From the NCBI GenBank assembly GCA_027422505.1, contig JAPQWV010000001.1, positions 8,556,001 to 8,620,000 of the forward strand: 64,000 bases of DNA. Direction: 5' to 3'. This document shows, piece after piece, positions 33,926-45,542 of this stretch (its first letter is position 1; the number at the start of each line of letters is the position of its first letter). The translations under genes and the position numbers were made by a program. A model generated the notes under the pieces. It worked only from the letters and a program-made list of their open reading frames with translations, did not search any database and was not told the origin of the DNA. The DNA is from Craterostigma plantagineum. Taxonomy: Eukaryota; Streptophyta; Magnoliopsida; Lamiales; Linderniaceae.

Positions 33926-36459
33926 CTTTACGGGGTTCCCCGCCTATCCAAGATCGCTCGGCTACAAACACGAGAACGTAATGACATAAAGAGATAAGAG
34001 ATCAGTCATGATACCTTACTAAAATATCTCGACGATAGCTACCTTCGAATCCTTCGAATCCCGAGGAGTAGTGCCCCCTCTCCTACGCCAAAAGCACACG
34101 ACCGGGACGTTGCAGCTGTTCTTGCAAGTGCGGCTAGGCTAAGAACGAGCTGGTTGCTGCCCCCGAGAGAGAGAGTGCGAGAGAGAAATTGGTGAGAGGA
34201 GAAAACTCTTAGTTTCTCCTCTCTTTAGCTTTTATTTTGAAAATTGTGCTTCTCCCCTTTCTAGGATCTCGAAAATCCCTATTATAATACTATTTTGAAA
34301 TGGCCAAAAATAGGTTGAGGTGGTGGGAGAAAAATCATCACACCTCCCCTTTTACCAAGTTTTCGTTTTTCCAAGTAACGAAGTCAAAATTCAAATTTTA
34401 AATTTAATTAATTAAATATCCAATATCTTAATTAATTAAAATACCATTTAGTATATTTTAAATATATAATATCCAATATAAATATATCTAATAATTTTCA
34501 AATTTCTAATAAAATAGTATTAGAAATCTAAATATTTCTCTAAGACAATAGTAAAGATCTAAATCTAATTTAAATCATATACTAAATATTCAAATATTTT
34601 ATTTCAAACATATATCGTGAGGTGAAAAAACCATTTTACCCCTCACTAGTCAAACTTAGTATTTTCGGCCAATAAGGCTTTTGGCCAAGCTCCAAACCCT
34701 AATGTCTCAATCTAGGACCTAGCCTTGTCTCTCTCTCTGATGATGACGTTGTGTCGGTTGCCCTTTTTAAGCCCGACTCGCTTGGTTCGTCTAAACCGGC
34801 CTAGGAGGTATCTAGTAGCTCGATATTCACCTAGCTAGTAGCCCTGTGGTACCGAACAGATCCCAAGTTGAGTATAAATTTGATCTAATCATAATCCATG
34901 AACCGATTGTAGATTTTCGTTATACGTATAAACCTTTTACGTTTGTCCCGGTCAAGTGAAAGTCACACATAGTTAGGCTTGGCAATGGGGCGGAGATTCT
35001 CCGCTCCCCGGGGGGATCCGCCCCGAAGGGCGGGGATTCCCCGCTTTCTATCCCCGTGGGGGGACGACGGGGAAAATTTTATCCCCGTTGGCGGGGATGG
35101 GGCGGGGATGGGGACCATGCTCCCCGCCCCGTTCCCCGTGGGGATCCGCTATATATAATTACTAAATTGCCTATATTTATATCTAAAATACTCTAATTAA
35201 AATATCCCAAAACCTAGCCGCCAAGAGTGAAACTTAGGGCGGGATGATCGATCGTTGAACTTATTAACCCTTTAAGCAAAAGAAACAGTGCAACACAAAC
35301 ACACAAGCAAGTTGGAGTTTACAGTAACAAATGGTTAATATGAGCAAACTTATTATTGAGGCTAATTTCAAATATTATATTTGTTGTAATTTACTCAAAA
35401 GCATTTCCTTTTTGTTAGTACTTAAATTATGTATATCAAAAAAATAAAATTGTTATATATTAGAAGTAGTGGGGGTGGGGAATCCCCGTGGGAAAGAAAC
35501 CCCAAAAATCCCCGCGGGGATGGGGAGAAAATTTTCCCCGTTTGCTAGCAGGGATGGGGACGGGGATTCCCCGATAAGTGTTGGGGTGGGGATGGGGATT
35601 AGCCCCCCGCCCCGCCCCATTGCCAAGCCTACGCATAGTCAAACTTACAGAACTCGACTCTATGTCGTTTATGTCGGTGAAAATACCTAAACTGCCCTCC
35701 ACAACTATTGCGAGTCAGCTATATGCTCTGGCGAGAGACTTGGATAAATTTCCGCACATTAAACTTGCCATAGGAGGTTAACCTCTAATTTATTCGAGAC
35801 CGTAAATCCCACTACGCAGTTCAACCGGAAATCGCATCGAAAAGTCATGACCGCATTTCGCCGATGACCCATGCCACCGGCAAGACGGGCCTAGCAAACT
35901 AGTGACAAGTCAAGACCTCAAGACCAACACCAAGTTAACCCTTTCGGTCTAAGGTTCACGCATACTACTATGGTCAATCGATCGATCAAGGATAATCCAA
36001 GCATGTGATTGTTCGATTACGAGTCAGTGTCCAAATACAGATAATCCTCTGATTCATCGGCTCCCAAGTGAACGGTTGGCACAACCGTTTTGGACCCATC
36101 GACAAACAAGTCATACTTGTCGATCCAGTCAACCTATTGGAGACTTAGACTTGCGGACTAATTTTAATATGACACTATCTCAGCTTACTGGTGCCCATCT
36201 CTGTCCCCCCCAGAATCAGTAACTGAACTGCCAATATTTGGGTTTTATTAATTTGTCTTATCCACACAGACTGCAAGGTGAAATCTTTAGATTAATTAAT
36301 CATTTGCCTTTTAATTTATTTATCCAATAATTAGTTAATGATGAGTAAAATCATTCCATTAATAGAAGTAATCAAATTACATCACTAAACACTACACAAT
36401 TACAAACTTGCCCTCGTACGCCCAGTCCTCGTACGGTATCTAGGACATATACCTCAACA
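33926..36459 (-). repeat. 5' LTR of nested copia element
   Basis: Aligns with 26950-28850 from CTTTACGGGGTTCC to ACCTCAACA. It lacks the terminal 58 bp that the 3' LTR has at 26892-26949, so homology ends exactly at the primer binding site. A 658-bp hAT-type MITE at 34974-35631 accounts for most of its extra length. The target duplication ATAGA follows at 36460-36464. Confidence 0.9.
34974..35631. mobile_element. hAT-type MITE
   Basis: Terminal inverted repeats TAGGCTTGGCAATGGGGCGG at both ends, with 8-bp flanks CACATAGT (34966-34973) and CGCATAGT (35632-35639), one mismatch; the other LTR has the single uninterrupted site TGCATAGT near 28034. An 8-bp duplication is the hAT hallmark. The ends are full of GGGGATGGGG and CCCCG blocks that can pair, while the core (35150-35460) is AT-rich. 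No transposase. Confidence 0.9.
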
Positions 36460-36464
36460 ATAGA

Positions 36465-36996
36465 TCGTCAATTCTTGGGAGGGGATACTTATTTTTATAG
36501 TAGCTCTCTATAACCGATGCAGAGCCGCATCGATCCATCTAGTTCCTTCAATTCTTTTAGTTCTGCGGGAGCTAATGGATACGGTGCTTTCAATATTGGT
36601 GCAGCTCCGGGTACTAAATCGATCGTAAACTGAATCTCACGGTCTGGTGGAAGTCCTGGCAAATCTTCAGGAAATACATCGGGAAACTCTCAGACTACTG
36701 GGAGTCTTCCAACTTGGGACATGAGCGTTCTTCTGATGATACTGCGAATACCAGGTAGGCTTCGCATCCCGCCCTGATCAAACGTTGTGCCTTCATTGCC
36801 GAAATTTTGAGAATATGGCTGCTCTTGTTAGTTCCCGTAAAGGTAAAAGGTTTGGTATTCTCTAGGTGGAATGTGACCTTACGGTTACATTCTATAACTG
36901 CCCTGTACTTCGATAGCCAGTCCATTCCAAGGATTACTTCATAATCGTTCATAGGAATGACTATCAGATCAACGGGTAGGGTCTTATCGTTCACTA
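36465..36996 (-). pseudogene. pol: Chromovirus protease tail and reverse transcriptase start
   Basis: 36695-36994 reads LPVDLIVIPMNDYEVILGMD and KISAMKAQRLIRAGCEAYLVF. A stop near 36694 breaks the frame, then [40 protein letters not shown] and PRIDDL lead into the reverse transcriptase up to the copia insertion site. The next residues (FDQLQ) are found at 26886, across the insertion. Confidence 0.85.
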
Positions 36997-37413
36997 TTAC
37001 ACGGTATTTCGTAGAATCTGATTGATTCGCGTCGTAGCTCCATGAGGGATGGTAACACTATACTCATAATTAGCTAGGCTAGGTGTAACCCCGAGTCTCA
37101 CCACGTAGTTAATAGATGCAAATGAATGCGTGGCTCCTGAGTCAACTAATATACATGTCGGGGTTTTTTTATGGATAAGAAGGGTACTTGCCACCACAGA
37201 CGGGTTGTTCTCCGGCTCTTCCGAAGTTAGCGTATACACCCGAGCGAGTAGAGTAGGTGGCCTGGCTTGAACGATTGCTTGACTTCCGGATACATTCTCC
37301 GGGCATGCTTTGGAGAAGTGGCCTGTCTTCCCGCACTTAAAGCAGGTTGCGTTCTGTGAGTAGCAAACGCCCAGATGCCGCCGTGTGCATCTTGGGCATA
37401 TGGGTATAGTCAT
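36997..37413 (-). pseudogene. gag: Chromovirus zinc knuckle and retropepsin active site
   Basis: Encodes CPRCTRRHLGVCYSQNATCF and the CCHC box CFKCGKTGHFSKAC, then after about 50 residues the protease ILVDSGATHSFASINYV. The DSGA motif and zinc knuckle are intact, but stops lie on both sides. The arrangement with a second Cys pair just before the CCHC box is typical of Tekay/Del-type Gag. Confidence 0.85.
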
Positions 37414-37624
37414 CGGGGGTCTCCTTTGTTTTAGATTAGGTTGCTGTGGTGGTCCAGGTCGGTTATGAAAATTAGGCTTGACGTTTTTGGGAACAAATTG
37501 CTTCTTTGGGTTCCCTCTGCTCCATTTCGGTCCTTGTACGAATTTTCCCTTTGCTTCCTTGACTCAGATGATCCATATTTCTGCTTGCTGAGCTACTAAA
37601 GCACGCTCCGCAACCTGAGCGTAG
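37414..37624 (-). pseudogene. gag: Chromovirus Gag fragment
   Basis: Minus-strand pieces such as VAERALVAQQAEIW and GKFVQGPKWSRGNPKKQFV fit the Gag region before the zinc knuckle. It ends abruptly at 37624 where a family B LTR begins. The rest of Gag and the 5' LTR of this element are not found elsewhere in the window. Confidence 0.65.
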
Positions 37625-37994
37625 TGTGGCACCCCGCCACTCACCACTATTTTCTTAACTAGTCTATGTGACTAATGTTATTGTGGAGAGATGGATTGTG
37701 CAAAAAGCGCGTATAAAATTTTTCCTTTTATAAAAAGGAGTCGTAAGGTTTCGTACAAAATGGTCATGGGTCCTAATAACATAGGAAGGTGCGCAAGAGT
37801 GTTAAAATAAAACTATCTACTGGGCCTCCACAAGGTCATATCCATGCACACACTTCAATCTCAAAAGCCCACGGAAGCTTCAAAAGTTGGCCTCGCCGTG
37901 AAAATGATCACGTACCGTGATCGCGGGTCCTACAACACATAAAAACGTGGAATGAGCTTATAAAGCTCAGTAAGTGAAAATCATGCATGCAATG
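37625..37994 (-). repeat. LTR family B, 3' fragment
   Basis: Starts TGTGGCACCCCGCC, the reverse complement of the GGCGGGGCTGCCACA end at 54865, and continues colinear with 54865-54490 in reverse (palindrome GAGCTTATAAAGCTC, CTACAACACATAAAAAC, GATCACGTACCGTGATCGC). The SIRE-like element interrupts it at 37995; the expected continuation is not present on the other side. Confidence 0.85.
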
Positions 37995-39667
37995 TGAAGA
38001 TATAAATGTGCCTAAGAGGGGGGTGAATTAGGCCAATAGAAATTTTTGCTTCTTTTCACAAATACTAAGTGTGGTGACTTAGATATGCCTACTGATGTTT
38101 GTGACGAGTGCCTGATATATCCTAGTAACGTCGGATGTGCGTCGGGTCTGTCTCACAGCGATAAAGAAATAACTTAAAAGTAAATGCGAGACAGGATTTT
38201 TATAGAGGTTATATCCCCAACTGGGGTTTACTCCTCTCCTTGGGATTTGCTTCCCAAGAGTTTAACCAATCACTATAATGCACCGTAGCTGGATACAAAA
38301 CTGATTGGTTAGCCCAATACACAACCGAAACAAGTCAAACTCTAGCTATAACTAGGTTACCACACGCCGAGTTTCGTTCCTCGGAATCTCCTTGATCCCG
38401 ACAGACACAGCTCGCTACCGAAGGGCCCCCGGACTTGTCCTTCCCTTCACGTGTGCGTAAGCGTTGACCTTGCCTCCTTGGTATTGCTCACGTCCGAAGA
38501 CAACACGTCCGTAGACAGAATATATGGCAGGGATAATGGAATATCAGGGTAAATCACTCGCTCAGTGATGGATATGCCGGTTAACGCTCAGGTGGGCAGA
38601 AAGCTATCTCAAGTTGGAACTCAGGAATCTTTCAGTATGTTTCTGCTCAAGAATCTTACGTAGGCTTATATTCGCAAATTCTAAGTGCCTCGAAAGTATG
38701 AAGTGCACCTCATATATAATCCTTTTCAAATAGCACTTCACATGGAAAATCATATCAACCAATAATTACCTAATCAAGCATAGTTTCCATGCAATCATAC
38801 CATATAAATCATGCTCTTAATAAATCATCACAACGGTCATATAGCATATTTACGCATGATTATATTCCATATAGAAAGGTCAATTTCGTTCTCAAGCATA
38901 TTTAAGCATTTCGCATATAACTACCATATCAGAACTTTCCATAAGAGATTCCCTGATATCTGTTTGTAGAACGAGTCAGTCCAGATTTTCTTTCCAAGTA
39001 TAGCACATAAGATATCATCACATCAGCACGTTTTCCATGTATAATTCATAGTATAATTACCATGTTTAGCACGCAAATCATATAAGAGAATATTTAATAC
39101 GATTTATCAATCATAGTCAACCTTTCCTTATTTCAGAGATCACATCCGTTTATAGCATATAACATCTTATCCAGAAAATCAATCAAATCAAATCTTTCCT
39201 AAATATAATATTCCAATCAAGATAAGGAAATATATCAATTTAATATTGCACATTAAATTCAGTGGAAGGCATGCAAAGAATCGCATAAGTGATTTCTGTC
39301 CAGGAATAAACTAGTATCAACGGATATATCACTTTCCATATATAAACAGCATATTTTCCATATATAGCTCAGTAGGATATCTCATGCATTATTTCCATAT
39401 ATAGCACAGTACGATATATCCTATCTCATGGACTGTCTATAACATGCGATCACCTAGTTCCATCAAATCATCACAGAATCACACGCAATTCATATATTCA
39501 ACATTTAATCGATTTTATAGCTCATAAACAATGCATGGTTGAATATTAACATGAACTTAAACATTTTATTTGTCCCAAATCGAATTGCTTATTTTATAGA
39601 CCTAATGTCATTGCAATTACATTGTCCATCAAAACTCTCTAACATACAAAGACCAAAAAGGTCAACA
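37995..39667 (-). repeat. 3' LTR of intact SIRE-like copia element
   Basis: TGAAGATATAAATG to AAAGGTCAACA, 1673 bp. The first 1622 bp align without other indels to the 5' LTR at 47374-48999 except for a G run of 6 versus 10; by eye I found one substitution (TTTGTAG at about 38966 versus TTTCTAG). This indicates a very recent insertion. Confidence 0.95.
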
Positions 39668-39682
39668 TTCTCCCCCTTTTTG
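39668..39682 (-). other. Polypurine tract of SIRE-like element
   Basis: TTCTCCCCCTTTTTG on the plus strand, coding strand AAAAAGGGGGAGAA, directly before the TGTTGACC start of the 3' LTR. Confidence 0.9.
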
Positions 39683-40351
39683 ATGATGACATGTAATTGA
39701 CACAGCACGGAAGCATATAAGCATATTCGATCACGCAAGTCCTAGCGCATATGTCTAAGTGTTCCATAATCACAAAGCAGAGCATACGATATTTCCTAAT
39801 AACATGTGATATATATTTGCTCCCCCTGCCTAAGTGCAGTTATCTCTATGACATGCTAAGATATATCTTGGACTAATTTTGCTCCCCCTGTCTAAGTACG
39901 GATATATCCTATCTTTTCTATGTTATATCCTGAGTATTAAAAATTTAGAGATTACCCGTGAGTGTGCTCCCCCTGCCTAAGTGCGCATTTTCCAAGCATG
40001 GTTCAAGCAATCATGTAATCATCTCAGCAGGCACTTAGCATTTAGTAAGAAATTTTATGCAAGTCAAGCACAGTTACGCATCAGAGTGTGAGATCAACAA
40101 AAGATATATCCTAAGATCAGAGCAAAAGATGTTAAGCACAGGAGATATATCATAATAGCAGCAAAATATTATACTAGGGTTCAACGAGCCTCCCTATACA
40201 TACTTACCACTAACAAACTTAGACGCTAAACGTCTAAACTTACCTTACTACTACTCCCCCTTCATCATCAAAAAGGCGGGAGGAAAAAAAACTGAAAAGA
40301 ACTGGAATATCCTAGTGGCAACTAGGAGCAGAAAGGAACTAGAAGGGCAGC
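39683..40351 (-). other. 3' untranslated region with PPT-like repeats
   Basis: Between the third ORF and the polypurine tract. The plus-strand motif GCTCCCCCTGCCTAAGTGC, or a near match, occurs at 39819, 39881 and 39966, and another CTCCCCCTT at 40254. On the coding strand these are GGGGGAGC tracts resembling extra polypurine tracts. Otherwise AT-rich and non-coding. Confidence 0.8.
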
Positions 40352-41896
40352 CTACTGGCTTGAAGAGGTCTCGGAATCTGCGGGCTTAGAGAGGGACTTC
40401 TTGATGAGCTTTGAGAGCTTGGATAGTTTCAGTGAAAGCTCGGTATACTGCTCTTTGAGCTTGCGGAAGCGCTTCTGATTATCAGCCTTGATATCGGAGA
40501 TATCTCGGCGCAACACGGAGATTCCTTCCTTCCCTATGCTCAGCTCATCTTCGTAGTCGTCGTCCTCGTCGCTTTTGACCTTCGCTTTTCCTTTCGCAGC
40601 CGACCGTTTCTGGGCGCTATCCACTGACCTACTCTCCTTAGCCTTGAACCAACCTTGGCCCTTTGTGTAGTGAATACCCATCCGCTTCAAGGTCACAAGG
40701 TCCACAATGTGGACGGCCTTATCTTCCCAGCCAGGTGGCATAATAATGCCCTCGCACTCAAACATATGAGTGAGCAGCATTCCATAGGGCAGCGCCTTGT
40801 CCTTGCTCTCAACGGCCTGAATCATGTGCTTCATGACGGTATATCCGAGGTTGAACTTGCGGTTCTGAGATATCATGTACACGGCAAAAGTGCTCATGAA
40901 GTTCATAGTGGTAGAGTGGCTGCCACTTCCGATTTTGGCACTCCACAAGGTCATGTTCAGCAGCTTATGAAGGAAGAAGAAATCTATGGGAAGTTGATTG
41001 AGAGCTTCTCCATCTGAAAAGCGGGGCTTGGTGCGGGTATTCCAGAGTTTCTGAAGGACATCACTGGGGTCGAAACCATCAGCATGGCACCAGTCGTTCA
41101 TGTCGTAGTGGCAGAAGGGTTCATCAGGAACTGCAAGCATAGCATTCATCTTCTTAGTGGTCCACTCGATCTTGTGTCCGAGAACATAGGAACGGATGGT
41201 GATATGTTCTTCAAACTCGTCGTAGTCGAAGTTTGCATAGAACAGTTTGACGACCTCAGGATAGAATGGCGTGTTGAGACTAAGGAATTGCTCCCATCCA
41301 TAGTCTTTCAGCCAGGTTATAACAGTTCCAGCAGGCAGATTGTCAAAGGCAACAGCGCGACCACGGGCGATATCTCTTTTGAGGAAGCTTTTGTAGGTGG
41401 TGCGGTTACTTTCTTCCAGAAAAAGGTGTTCAGCAGGGATCTCACTCGTTTTGGACAGATCAAGAGGCGGAATGGTAAAGGACTTTGAACTTGATGGCGG
41501 AAGTGGAGAGGTTTTTTCAAGTGGTGATGGCTGTTTTTCAGGAGACTTTGGCGGAGGTGATTTCTGGGTTTCAACTGGAGTTGGGGATCGCAGCGGCGAT
41601 TCCTGGGTAACCTTGGGAACTTCTTCAGGAATTTCTGAGCTTGAGGCAGACTTTTCTGGTTCGGGCGTCTTGGATTTCTTGGTTTTCTTCTTCTTCTTTG
41701 AAGTTTTGGAAGGGGTTGAGATCTTTTCAGAGGATTTGGCTTTGGATCGGGTTTTGCGAGCAGAAGGCGATGAGGCTGAGGCTTGTTCTGGTGATTTAGA
41801 AGGAGATTCAGGCGGGGATTCATCAGATGTGGGCTCTTTGCGTTTTCGGCTTGAAGGCTCTTTGGTGACTGCCTTGGTTGTGGAAGTTTTTGCCAT
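40352..41896 (-). CDS. Third ORF of SIRE-like element (env-position protein)
   Basis: A 514-residue intact frame between pol and the 3' LTR, the place of the so-called env-like ORF of SIRE/Maximus elements. Residues 1-170 are Lys/Ser/Pro/Glu-rich with basic clusters SSRKRKEP and SKKKKKTKKSK that look like nuclear localisation signals. About 175-420 form a globular domain (FLKRDIARGRAVAFDNLPAG, YGWEQFL, LPIDFFFLHKLLNMTLWSAK) similar to the domain annotated in plants as putative plant transposon protein. About 455-505 are a heptad-rich coiled coil (LRRDISDIKADNQKRFRKLK). I see no signal peptide or transmembrane segment, so an envelope role is doubtful. It starts 544 bp after the pol stop, so it is not a simple readthrough product. 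Function unknown. Confidence 0.85.
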   Translation of the reverse strand: MAKTSTTKAVTKEPSSRKRKEPTSDESPPESPSKSPEQASASSPSARKTRSKAKSSEKISTPSKTSKKKKKTKKSKTPEPEKSASSSEIPEEVPKVTQESPLRSPTPVETQKSPPPKSPEKQPSPLEKTSPLPPSSSKSFTIPPLDLSKTSEIPAEHLFLEESNRTTYKSFLKRDIARGRAVAFDNLPAGTVITWLKDYGWEQFLSLNTPFYPEVVKLFYANFDYDEFEEHITIRSYVLGHKIEWTTKKMNAMLAVPDEPFCHYDMNDWCHADGFDPSDVLQKLWNTRTKPRFSDGEALNQLPIDFFFLHKLLNMTLWSAKIGSGSHSTTMNFMSTFAVYMISQNRKFNLGYTVMKHMIQAVESKDKALPYGMLLTHMFECEGIIMPPGWEDKAVHIVDLVTLKRMGIHYTKGQGWFKAKESRSVDSAQKRSAAKGKAKVKSDEDDDYEDELSIGKEGISVLRRDISDIKADNQKRFRKLKEQYTELSLKLSKLSKLIKKSLSKPADSETSSSQ

Positions 41897-42440
41897 TTTT
41901 TCAGAAGCTAGGGTTTGAAAGTAAGTTTGGAGATGATGAATGAGATTATGATGATAAGGAACGGTTTTGAATTTAAAGAATAGGGTCGGTTTATTTTAGG
42001 AAGAGATAAGGATGAGATTTGAAATTTGAAATTTGAAACTTCGAAATTGGGAAGTGGAAACTGTCAGAGATATCGGGCTGATTTGACGGGATTTCATAAT
42101 TAAGGAAGGGATGTGACAGGACTGGATAGGAATATATTATAAAAGAAAATGAGTTCCCTAAAATAACTGAACGGCTGAAACAATGTCCACGCGTTCCTTC
42201 CTTAAATAACCTAATCACATTTAAGGACAGATCTAGAAGATCGGATATTCCTAAAATAAACTAGATGGCTGAAGGAATGTCTTGGAAAGAATAACTACGA
42301 ATTTCTTCCTAAATTACGAGAATTTCACTTAAGGAAAAGATCTATAGGATCCATGAAAATATTCTAAGGGCTGAAAATCTTAAGATGGGATAACTATGAA
42401 TTTCTATCTAAAATAGAATAGCCTAGAGTAAATGATAGAA
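41897..42440 (-). other. Spacer between pol and the third ORF
   Basis: AT-rich, non-coding. Contains GAAATTTGAAATTTGAAAC near 42017. The third ORF must be expressed by a spliced or internal transcript, or by reinitiation. I see no decisive signal. Confidence 0.5.
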
Positions 42441-45400
42441 TTAGGCAGATTTACTAACCTTATTAAGCTCGAGGATTCCCAATCGATCACGGATGTCGCA
42501 GAATCTTGCCTCTATTAGGGGTTTAGTGAAGATATCAGCGAGCTGATCATTTGTTCCTACGAATTCCACACTGATATTCCCCTTCTGAACATGGTCTCGT
42601 ATGAAATGATGTTTAACCTCAATATGCTTAGTACGAGAATGATGCACGGGATTCTTAGTAATACTAATAGCGCTAGTGCTATCACACATAATGGGAATTT
42701 TGTCATAGCCTAACCCAAAGTCACTAAGGGTTTGTTTCATCCAAAGAACTTGTTGACAACAATTTCCTAAGGCCATATATTCAGCTTCGGTTGTGGAGAG
42801 GGCGACAGCATTTTGCTTTCTACTAGACCAAGTTACCAGGGAATTTCCGAGTAATTGGCAAGTTCCACTAGTACTTTTCCTATCTTCCCTACAGCCGGCA
42901 TAGTCGGCATCGGAATATCCCATTAATGGGAAGTCATCCGTATAGGAGTACCATAGACCAAAATTGACAGTACCCTTGATATATCTAAGTATCCGCTTGA
43001 CTGCGGTCAAGTGAGATTCCCTAGGGTCAGACTGATATCTCGAACACATACCAACAGCAAACATGATATCAGGGCGACTAGCAGTTAAGTAAAGAAGGCT
43101 TCCGATCATACCTCGATATTGTGTTTGATCAACCGGTGTACCTGATTCATCAATGTCTATTTTGGTGGTCTGATGCATAGGGGTGGAGATCGCTTTGGAA
43201 TCACTCATCCCGAATTTAGTCAGTAATTCCCTGCTGTATTTCGTCTGGGATACGAAGGTTCCATTGTCAAGTTGCTTTATTTGCAACCCGAGGAAGTAGT
43301 TCAGCTCACCCATTAAGCTCATCTCAAATTCCTTCTGCATAGACTTAGAAAATTCCTCGCAGAGAAGGATATTAGTACTTCCAAATATGATATCATCAAC
43401 GTAAATTTGGACTAGTATCATGTGATCACCTTCATACTTAATAAACAGCGTGTTATCAATAGTTCCAGTCGAGAATCCTATGTCAATCAGAAACTTACTT
43501 AGCCTTTCATACCATGCCCTAGGAGCCTGCTTTAGACCATACAATGCTTTATTTAATTTAAAAACATGATTTGGAAAATCTTCCCTAGCAAAGCCCGGTG
43601 GTTGTTCTACATAAACCTCCTCATTAATAAAACCATTTAAAAATGCACTTTTTACGTCCATTTGAAAAAGTTTAAAACGTTTAAAGCATGCATACGCAAG
43701 TAAGACACGTATAGATTCTAATCTAGCTACCGGTGCAAAGGTTTCATCGAAATCAATACCTTCCTCCTGGGAATAACCTTTTGCAACTAACCTCGCTTTG
43801 TTTCTTGTGACATTACCGTGTTCGTCGAGTTTGTTGCGGAAGACCCATTTGGTTCCTATGATGGATTTATCGTCTGGTCTTTTTACGAGTGTCCACACTT
43901 CGCTCTTTTCGAACTGAGATAACTCATCTTCCATGGCTGAGACCCAAGATATATCATCTAGGGCTTCATGGACTGTCTTTGGTTCCATCATTGAAAGCAG
44001 CACATCATGAGATTCCTCCGTATCTTGATTTCGTACGGTTGCTCGAGTTTTGATTCCAGATTTGATATTTCCTATCACTTGATCTGTTGGATGACTGGAC
44101 GCATGTTTCCATTTTCTAGGTTGCAGCTCTCCAGCTTCTGGTTCCACTGCTTCAGCATTTTCGTCTTTAGGAATATCTTCCTCACTGTCTTTAATATCCT
44201 GCAATTCTGCACAGGGCAAATCTATACCTTCCTCATCAGTAGCATCTGTGTTAGGCATCTCATCAAAGGTAACATGTATGGATTCCTGAACAGTCAGCTT
44301 TCTTTTATTATAAACACGATATGCCTTAGACGTAAGACTGTAACCAAGGAATATCCCTTCATCAACCTTAGAGTCAAATTTTCCTCTCCTATCTCTATCG
44401 TTCAAGATAAAACATTTACATCCGAACACATGAAAGTAACCTATATTTGGAGTTCTACCATGCCAGATTTCATAAGAAGTCTTCTTTAATATCGGCCTAA
44501 GGAAGATACGGTTAGACACGTAACAGGCTGTACTAACGGCTTCCGCCCAGAACTGTTTAGGAATATCATACTCATGTAACATAGATCTAGCCATTTCCTG
44601 TAATACCCTGTTTTTACGTTCAACAACACCGTTCTGTTGGGGGGTTATAGGAGCAGAGAAATTATGACTATATCCATACTGATCACAGAATGATGCAAAC
44701 GACTTATTATCAAATTCCAGACCGTTATCACTTCGTATCCTACATAAGTTCGTTTCTTTTTCATTTTCAAGTCTCTTTACTAGCGATGCAAAGTTATCTA
44801 ATGCCTCACTCTTATGTGCAAGGAATATCACCCAAGTATACCTGGAGTAATCATCAACGATGACAAAGGCATATCTTTTACCTCGCAGAGACATCGTCTG
44901 AACCGGACCAAAAAGGTCGAGATGCAGCAGTTCCAGAGGTCTGGATGTAGATATCACATTCTTTGCTTTGAAAGATGTCTTAGTCTGCTTGCCCATCTGA
45001 CATGCCTTGCATGTTTTGTCCTTGACAAACTTTATGTCAGGAACACCTCGTATCTGTGCATTGCTTGTAATGTGAGATAGTAATTCCATGTTGGCATGTC
45101 CTAGGCGTCTGTGCCATAACCAGGTGTCATCCTGTGTAACTGCTAAACACTTGACATTCTGGTCAGTGATATCATCAAGAGTTATACAATATATATTTCT
45201 ATCCCTAGATGCACTGAATAGTACCTTATCATTATTTCTAACTACACACTTATCATTTTCAAACGTAACAGTATGACCATTATCGCATAATTGACTGATG
45301 CTAATGAGGTTATGTTCTAGATTCTTAACCAACCATACGTCATCTATAGTAGTATGTAACGTGTTACCGACAGTTCCAACTCCTATAACCTTAGCTTTTG

Positions 45401-45542
45401 TGTTGTCGGCGTAGGAGACATATCCTCCATCATATGCTTTCACCGACACAAACTTACTGATATCACCTGTCATATGGTGGGAACACCCACTGTCGAGGTA
45501 CCACTTGTTCTTCCTACTGGATTTTCTTCTTTGTACCTGCAT
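42441..45542 (-). CDS. pol: SIRE-like copia Pol polyprotein
   Basis: 1033 residues, uninterrupted. Order: protease with YLDSGC (Asp17), gag-pre-integrase, integrase zinc finger (His144, His149, Cys178, Cys181), integrase core with Asp209, Asp272 and Glu308 (35 residues apart, the D,D35E pattern), reverse transcriptase with [11 protein letters not shown] (Asp629) and YVDD (Asp716-717), and RNase H with [16 protein letters not shown] and CDSTSA. All catalytic residues I can check are present, so it may be functional. The protease is N-terminally short, as its ORF starts inside gag. The frame overlaps the gag end by 73 bp and lies in the -1 frame relative to gag; an in-frame TGA sits two codons before the first ATG. 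Pol would need frameshifting or another start. Confidence 0.95.
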   Translation of the reverse strand: MQVQRRKSSRKNKWYLDSGCSHHMTGDISKFVSVKAYDGGYVSYADNTKAKVIGVGTVGNTLHTTIDDVWLVKNLEHNLISISQLCDNGHTVTFENDKCVVRNNDKVLFSASRDRNIYCITLDDITDQNVKCLAVTQDDTWLWHRRLGHANMELLSHITSNAQIRGVPDIKFVKDKTCKACQMGKQTKTSFKAKNVISTSRPLELLHLDLFGPVQTMSLRGKRYAFVIVDDYSRYTWVIFLAHKSEALDNFASLVKRLENEKETNLCRIRSDNGLEFDNKSFASFCDQYGYSHNFSAPITPQQNGVVERKNRVLQEMARSMLHEYDIPKQFWAEAVSTACYVSNRIFLRPILKKTSYEIWHGRTPNIGYFHVFGCKCFILNDRDRRGKFDSKVDEGIFLGYSLTSKAYRVYNKRKLTVQESIHVTFDEMPNTDATDEEGIDLPCAELQDIKDSEEDIPKDENAEAVEPEAGELQPRKWKHASSHPTDQVIGNIKSGIKTRATVRNQDTEESHDVLLSMMEPKTVHEALDDISWVSAMEDELSQFEKSEVWTLVKRPDDKSIIGTKWVFRNKLDEHGNVTRNKARLVAKGYSQEEGIDFDETFAPVARLESIRVLLAYACFKRFKLFQMDVKSAFLNGFINEEVYVEQPPGFAREDFPNHVFKLNKALYGLKQAPRAWYERLSKFLIDIGFSTGTIDNTLFIKYEGDHMILVQIYVDDIIFGSTNILLCEEFSKSMQKEFEMSLMGELNYFLGLQIKQLDNGTFVSQTKYSRELLTKFGMSDSKAISTPMHQTTKIDIDESGTPVDQTQYRGMIGSLLYLTASRPDIMFAVGMCSRYQSDPRESHLTAVKRILRYIKGTVNFGLWYSYTDDFPLMGYSDADYAGCREDRKSTSGTCQLLGNSLVTWSSRKQNAVALSTTEAEYMALGNCCQQVLWMKQTLSDFGLGYDKIPIMCDSTSAISITKNPVHHSRTKHIEVKHHFIRDHVQKGNISVEFVGTNDQLADIFTKPLIEARFCDIRDRLGILELNKVSKSA

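Noticed and set aside
33574..33981. 135-codon open frame in the copia leader
   Set aside because: Caused by GC-rich composition that lacks stop codons; overlapping frames on both strands are equally open.
35460..35702. Open frames rich in Gly/Pro/His
   Set aside because: They come from the GGGGATGGGG repeats of the hAT-type MITE ends.
41317..41823. 168-codon minus-strand frame within the third ORF
   Set aside because: Alternate frame of the same low-complexity region; no start context or domain.
40352..41896. True envelope glycoprotein
   Set aside because: Position matches so-called env-like ORFs, but no signal peptide, transmembrane helix or cysteine-rich ectodomain is visible.
41397..41918. 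173-codon plus-strand open frame
   Set aside because: Exact antisense of the low-complexity Lys/Ser/Pro region of the third ORF, so a shadow of its codon bias.
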